Assembly (NCBI GenBank): GCA_029243025.1
Contig: JAQWSU010000016.1
Span: 62,001-126,000 of the forward strand
Direction: 5' to 3'
Origin: Pirellulaceae bacterium
GTDB taxonomy: Bacteria; Planctomycetota; Planctomycetia; Pirellulales; Pirellulaceae
Length of the DNA: 64,000 bases
The notes below the pieces were generated by a model. That model did not search any database and was not told where the DNA came from. It saw only the letters and a program-made list of their open reading frames with translations. Position numbers and translations under genes: made by a program. Of this stretch, positions 59,940-64,000 are shown in pieces; position 1 is the stretch's first letter; every line of letters begins with the position of its first letter.

Positions 59940-61598
59940 ATGGTTGAACTAACATCAATCCCACAGTTTGTTCGCAATTCAGGTCGCTTTCGCGAGGTGA
60001 CGTCGGTGATGGCCAAATACGGTTTGGCCGGCTGGCTGGGGAATGTGCGGGCCGACTGGGTTCAGCAATTGTTCCGCGCCCAGGACGGCTCTCGTTTGGG
60101 CGATCTGCCGATCGAAGTACGGATTCGCTCGGCATTGGCCGAACTGGGCACAACATTCATTAAGCTCGGGCAAATCTTGAGCACACGTCCCGATCTTATC
60201 GGCCCCAAGCTGGCAACCGAATTGAGCAAATTGCAATCCGGAACACCCGCTGACAACATTGACACCGTGCGCGCCCTCTTCGACGAGGAGTTTGGCTGCA
60301 CTCCCGAAGAGATATTCTCAAGCTTTGAAGAGGCCGCATTCGCGTCTGCTTCGATCGCTCAGATTCATCGAGCGACGTTATCGGGTGGCCAACAGGTCGT
60401 CGTCAAAGTGCAACATCGGGGGATTCAATCTCGCATTGAAAACGATCTTGAGATCATGTTGGAATTGGCTAAGCTCGCCGAATCTTTCGCACCAGGGATT
60501 CAAAAATTCCAGCCTGTGAATACGGTCACCGAATTCAGTCGCACGCTAAAACGAGAGCTTGATTTCGAGCGAGAAGCTCGCAACCTAAAGCATTTCACGC
60601 ATAATTTTTCCAAAGCTGACAGAATCCGTTTTCCCGCGGCCTATCCAGAATCATCATCGCGTCGTGTGCTGACCATGGATTTTCTTGATGGCATCGGTCT
60701 CTCTGACACCTCGGCTTTAAACGCGGCGGGCTACGATTTAAGCGCAATCGCTAAACGGGGTGCAACCATGTTCGTAGACATGATCTTCCGCGATGGCTTC
60801 TATCACGCCGATCCTCATCCCGGAAATCTGCTGGTCCTTCCCAACGAAGTCATTGGCGTTCTCGACTGCGGCATGGTCGGAAACATTGATGAGGAGCTTC
60901 GTGAGCAAGTCGAGGACATGCTACTGGCAGCGGTCGATGAAGACTCGGATCGTCTTGCTGAGATCGTCGTACGACTGGGACAGGTTCCACAGGATCTCGA
61001 TCGCAGTGCGCTCAACAACGATCTATCTGACTTTGTCACCGACTATCGCAGCCAATCACTGGACCAATTTGATTTGAGTGGAGCCTTGAACGCAGTGGTC
61101 ACGATCGTGAGGAAACACAGCATCATCCTCCCGGCACGCATTGCCTTACTCCTCAAAGTGTTGATCATGCTAGAAGGTACTGCTCGACAGTTGAGCCCCC
61201 AATTCAGCTTGGCCGAACTCCTCGAACCCTATCGCGAACAGGCCATCCGGCGTCGGTTGTCCCCGACTCGAATGTGGCGCAAACTCAACACGGCCTATCG
61301 CGACTGGAACCATCTTGTAGAGATCTTACCCGTTGATTTGGCTGATATTCTTGGCCGCATGAAACAAGGTCGCTTCGATATTCATTTGGATCACCGCCGA
61401 CTGGATTCGACGGTCAATCGACTCGTATTGGGTATCGTCACTGCAGCACTGTTCGTCGGATCAGCAACGCTCTGGAGCAGTCAAGTCCCTCCGAAACTTT
61501 GGGGTTATTCGATACCCGGCGCGACGGGCTGTCTGGTCGCCGTCTTACTGGGTTTTCGTCTCCTACACGCCATTCGACGATCTGGCGATTTGGATTAA
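59940..61598 (+). CDS. UbiB/AarF/ABC1 family atypical kinase
   Basis: A 552-residue protein. TFIKLGQILSTRPDL is the family KxGQ region, ASIAQIHRA the Ala-rich nucleotide loop, VVVKVQHRGI the ATP-binding Lys strand, LDFEREARNL the conserved Glu, HADPHPGNLL the catalytic loop and VLDCGM the metal-binding Asp. Two C-terminal membrane spans (about 495-515 and 525-545) anchor it. UbiB homologues act as ATPases that help extract or handle polyprenyl-quinone precursors; in planctomycetes menaquinone is the likely quinone. AGGTG upstream of the ATG supports the start. Confidence 0.92.
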   Translation: MVELTSIPQFVRNSGRFREVTSVMAKYGLAGWLGNVRADWVQQLFRAQDGSRLGDLPIEVRIRSALAELGTTFIKLGQILSTRPDLIGPKLATELSKLQSGTPADNIDTVRALFDEEFGCTPEEIFSSFEEAAFASASIAQIHRATLSGGQQVVVKVQHRGIQSRIENDLEIMLELAKLAESFAPGIQKFQPVNTVTEFSRTLKRELDFEREARNLKHFTHNFSKADRIRFPAAYPESSSRRVLTMDFLDGIGLSDTSALNAAGYDLSAIAKRGATMFVDMIFRDGFYHADPHPGNLLVLPNEVIGVLDCGMVGNIDEELREQVEDMLLAAVDEDSDRLAEIVVRLGQVPQDLDRSALNNDLSDFVTDYRSQSLDQFDLSGALNAVVTIVRKHSIILPARIALLLKVLIMLEGTARQLSPQFSLAELLEPYREQAIRRRLSPTRMWRKLNTAYRDWNHLVEILPVDLADILGRMKQGRFDIHLDHRRLDSTVNRLVLGIVTAALFVGSATLWSSQVPPKLWGYSIPGATGCLVAVLLGFRLLHAIRRSGDLD

Positions 61599-61666
61599 TA
61601 ACAGAGAACCCTCAGCAGGCCAGCCGACATCGATCTCGAGAAGCGGCTGGAAAATCACCCGGCTAA

Positions 61667-63037
61667 TTAAACCAGTTCAGCGACAGGCATCACGCCCGCA
61701 TCCAAAAGATACTGAGGACGTCCGCTCAAGTCATCAACCGTTGCCGACTGGATATCGATCCCCAGATTGTGATAGAGCGTCGCGAAGATTTCCGCAAACG
61801 TCACGGGACGTTGCTGAGCGTATTCGCCCAGGCGATTTGTCGCTCCAATCACTTGCCCAGCTTGCATGCCACCCCCTGCCATGAGGGCAAAAGAGACTTG
61901 CGGCCAGTGATCACGACTATTCATCTTATTAATTTTCGGGGTGCGTCCAAACTCGCCCCAGACCACAACCGAAACATCGTCGCTTAAACCGCGTTCATCG
62001 AGATCCTGAAGCAGAGCCGATAGTCCTTGATCCAACAGGGGAGCTTCCTGTCGAGTTCTTGGGAAATTCAATCCGTCTCCCCCATGCCAGTCCCAGCGAC
62101 TGTAATTCATTGAGACGACACGAGCACCGGCCTCGACAAGTCGGCGAGCGATCAGAAAATTTTGAACCATCTTGGGCGCGCCATCACGTTGATAGGTTGG
62201 ATCATTCTTTCCGTATCGCTCGACAATTCGAGGATCCTCCTGAGAAACATCAAGCGCCTCGACAAGCTTTGATGAAGTCAAAATCGACAACGCCTGCTCA
62301 GTAAACGAATCGACTCCTAACATCGCATCCGAATGGTCAAGCTGTCGCCGAAGGCGATCAACCGATTGGAATAACCTTTGGCGATCCCCCAAACGCTCGA
62401 GCGAGATACCCTGGAGTGTCATTCCAGTTGGTTTCGCCTGTGGGTCCTTGGCCACAAGTGCCATCGGATCAAAGGCCGACCCAATAAATCCAGCGGTCCC
62501 CGGATCACCCCAGGTTCGTGTGGAGGTCGGATACATCAATGACAAGTTGGGCGGCACCGATTCGTTCACGGCACCTTGCACTTTCGACACCCACGAACCC
62601 AACATGGGCCAACCACCGGCCGGTGGACTCTCTCGATGCGTGCGACCCGTCATACATTGAAAACCATCATGTCGACCTTCACTGCCGACCACCGATCGAA
62701 TGATCGAAAACTGATCCGCGCGCTTGGCCAATTTCGGAAAAACTTCGGAGATTTCCATGCCCGGCACATTCGTGCGGATTGGAGAAAATTCACCACGGAT
62801 TTCTGCGGGTGCATTTGGCTTCAAATCAAACAAATCAAGATGCGAAGGACCACCCGGCAAATAAACATTGATCACGGCTTTGTGAGAACGGCCTGTACCT
62901 GCCTGCGCCTCCAGCTGTAACAAGTTGGCCAACGAGAGCCCCCCTGCAGCCATCCCACCAACCTTCAAAAATCCTCGACGGGAGATACCGTCACAATGAG
63001 TTGCGCGGCGGTCGCGATGACCAAGTATGTTTAACAT
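61667..63037 (-). CDS. DUF1501 family secreted protein
   Basis: About 456 residues from ATG at 63037, which has CAGGAG eight bases upstream; an upstream extension of 46 codons in the same frame has no site and would displace the leader. GISRRGFLKVGGMAAGGLSL is a clear twin-arginine signal. INVYLPGGPSHLDLFDLKP, EIRGEFSPIRTNVPG, DWHGGDGLNFP and VVWGEFGRTPKINKMN, then SRDHWP, are the family stretches. It is monocistronic and unlike the other three copies in detail. Function unknown. Confidence 0.87.
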   Translation of the reverse strand: MLNILGHRDRRATHCDGISRRGFLKVGGMAAGGLSLANLLQLEAQAGTGRSHKAVINVYLPGGPSHLDLFDLKPNAPAEIRGEFSPIRTNVPGMEISEVFPKLAKRADQFSIIRSVVGSEGRHDGFQCMTGRTHRESPPAGGWPMLGSWVSKVQGAVNESVPPNLSLMYPTSTRTWGDPGTAGFIGSAFDPMALVAKDPQAKPTGMTLQGISLERLGDRQRLFQSVDRLRRQLDHSDAMLGVDSFTEQALSILTSSKLVEALDVSQEDPRIVERYGKNDPTYQRDGAPKMVQNFLIARRLVEAGARVVSMNYSRWDWHGGDGLNFPRTRQEAPLLDQGLSALLQDLDERGLSDDVSVVVWGEFGRTPKINKMNSRDHWPQVSFALMAGGGMQAGQVIGATNRLGEYAQQRPVTFAEIFATLYHNLGIDIQSATVDDLSGRPQYLLDAGVMPVAELV

Positions 63038-63044
63038 TGCATTT

Positions 63045-63050
63045 CTCCTG
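63045..63050 (-). promoter_or_regulatory. Ribosome-binding site deciding the start at 63037
   Basis: CAGGAG on the minus strand, seven bases before ATG, places the start of the DUF1501 protein at the natural beginning of the short cytoplasmic part before its twin-arginine motif. Confidence 0.75.
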
Positions 63051-63481
63051 AATCGGGCGTTCCCGAATTTTAACCCTTCTGTTCGGCCGCCGCAAAGTGC
63101 AGAGTCGGCAATTCGGTCGCTCTGCTGCGAAAATCGTTGTAAAAAGAGGTTGAGCTTTCCCAATAAGCCGATCATGCCTGGTCATCGCAACGAGCACTGG
63201 GAAGCGGACCGACGGAGAGCGGAGCCAGCGTGGACGCGACCAGGCTTTCACGACATCACCTTAAAAAGGCTCCTTATTCCATTCCTGAATTCGTAGTCAA
63301 ACGCTCGTTAGGTGATAACAATCGACTCGAATTGTGCCATCCTTCATCCTCCACCCGTTTTTTGGTAGTCACACACAAATAACGCAGATATCATGCTTGC
63401 AGACCGGTTTCAAAGTGGAAACGGACCCTGTGGATGGAACAATCAACCTCCGGAACTACAACTACACGGCGATAAAATATA
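63051..63481. other. Gap upstream of the lamin-tail gene
   Basis: About 430 bases between divergent genes. I see no RNA gene, repeat or strong hairpin; the short open frames are not convincing. It presumably holds the promoters of both neighbours. Confidence 0.45.
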
Positions 63482-64000
63482 ATGCGGCGACGAAATAAAA
63501 CACGAAAGCTAAAGCTCTTGCCGGAGTCTCTTGAACAACGAATTGTGCTCGACAGCACAGTGGTCCTGAATGAGGTCATGTACCATCCGGCAGACAACCC
63601 AAGCCTTGAGTACGTCGAGCTGTTCAATCAGATGGGCGTCGACATGGACATCTCCGGTTGGCACCTAACCGAAGCGATTGAATACACCTTCCCACCACGC
63701 ACCGTCATTCCCCGTGGCGAGTATCTGGTTGTTTCTCGCCAGCCAGACGCCCTGAGAGAGGCAACCGGGGTCGGTTCCCTCGGACCCTTTGCGGGAAAGT
63801 TGGCCGATGAGGGTGAGACGCTCAGACTACTCGACCGCAACGACCGACAGCTCGATTCCCTCCGTTATTCGAATGGGGGCGATTGGCCACTTGCCCCTGA
63901 CGGGCTGGGCGCATCACTTGCAAAAATCAATCCAAATTCGACCAGTGGCCCGGCGGCACATTGGGCGAGCAGCATCCTGGTGGGTGGCACCCCGGGGGTG
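63482..64000 (+). CDS. Lamin-tail-domain surface protein (5' part only)
   Basis: The gene runs off the right edge; 173 codons are visible from ATG at 63482. The first 20 residues are basic and include LPESLEQRIVLDS, close to the LEPR-like motif found at the N-terminus of large planctomycete exported proteins. From about residue 27 a lamin-tail (LTD) domain follows: VVLNEVMYHPADNPSLEYVE, then ISGWHLTEAIEYTFPPR, VIPRGEYLVV and GETLRLLD. LTD domains of bacteria are extracellular binding modules often joined to CotH or dockerin-like parts; what follows here is outside the window. No classical hydrophobic signal peptide is visible. Confidence 0.82.
   Translation, partial: MRRRNKTRKLKLLPESLEQRIVLDSTVVLNEVMYHPADNPSLEYVELFNQMGVDMDISGWHLTEAIEYTFPPRTVIPRGEYLVVSRQPDALREATGVGSLGPFAGKLADEGETLRLLDRNDRQLDSLRYSNGGDWPLAPDGLGASLAKINPNSTSGPAAHWASSILVGGTPGV

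Overview
The window looks like chromosome of a planctomycete, probably from the Pirellulales. The basis is family content: four DUF1501 proteins with twin-arginine leaders, a DUF1549/DUF1553 cytochrome protein paired with a DUF1501 gene, a DUF1592/DUF1552 pair, a formylglycine sulfatase, PEP-CTERM proteins, and a lamin-tail protein with the N-terminal SLEQRIVLDS-type motif of planctomycete surface proteins. Genes are short operons on both strands. I see no tRNA, rRNA, CRISPR array, insertion sequence or prophage.

Layout. 1-5.7 kb: the start of a hydroxypyruvate-isomerase-like gene, a decayed reading frame, a TerB-like/AAA+ ATPase and two DUF1501 proteins. 5.9-12.5 kb: an envelope-glycan block (GtrA flippase-like protein, UDP-galactopyranose-mutase-like flavoprotein, polytopic membrane protein, LtaS-like membrane sulfatase-fold enzyme). 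12.7-17.4 kb: DUF1549/1553 plus DUF1501 operon and a small membrane protein with a G10 tract. 17.6-23.9 kb: a thioredoxin-like lipoprotein whose first active-site Cys codon is TGA, cardiolipin synthase, a HEAT-repeat protein, an endonuclease/phosphatase-family protein with a Pro/Gln repeat tail, a small secreted reading frame interrupted by TAG, and a sulfatase. 24.1-29.5 kb: DUF1552/DUF1592 pair, yeast-type cytosine deaminase, coiled-coil lipoprotein. 29.6-34.2 kb: assimilatory sulfur genes (sulfite/nitrite reductase with a HEPN-like tail and a small partner, diverging from a cysteine synthase-rhodanese fusion). 34.3-37.8 kb: the three subunits of a sodium-pumping decarboxylase. 38.0-43.9 kb: an acyl-CoA catabolic cluster (two SDRs, histidine phosphatase, acyl-CoA dehydrogenase, APH-type kinase, MDR reductase). 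44.2-46.0 kb: a reverse transcriptase convergent on, and overlapping, a frame-disrupted PEP-CTERM gene with a very GC-rich middle. 46.7-64 kb: nitrilase, metallo-hydrolase, PEP-CTERM/dockerin-like protein, beta-helix/dihaem fusion, penicillin acylase, redoxin-cytochrome-copper monooxygenase fusion, aldehyde dehydrogenase, SapC-like protein, a hairpin-rich gap, UbiB kinase, DUF1501, and the start of a lamin-tail protein.

Two places stand out. The thioredoxin-like lipoprotein at 17.6 kb has TGA exactly where the first Cys of CxxC belongs, followed by a hairpin placed like a bacterial SECIS, so it is a selenoprotein candidate. The reverse transcriptase/PEP-CTERM pair at 44-46 kb looks like a possible RT-linked diversification system for a surface protein. 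Both claims are tempered by other interrupted frames in the window (near 0.5 kb and 22.1 kb), so simple gene decay or sequence error remains a real alternative.
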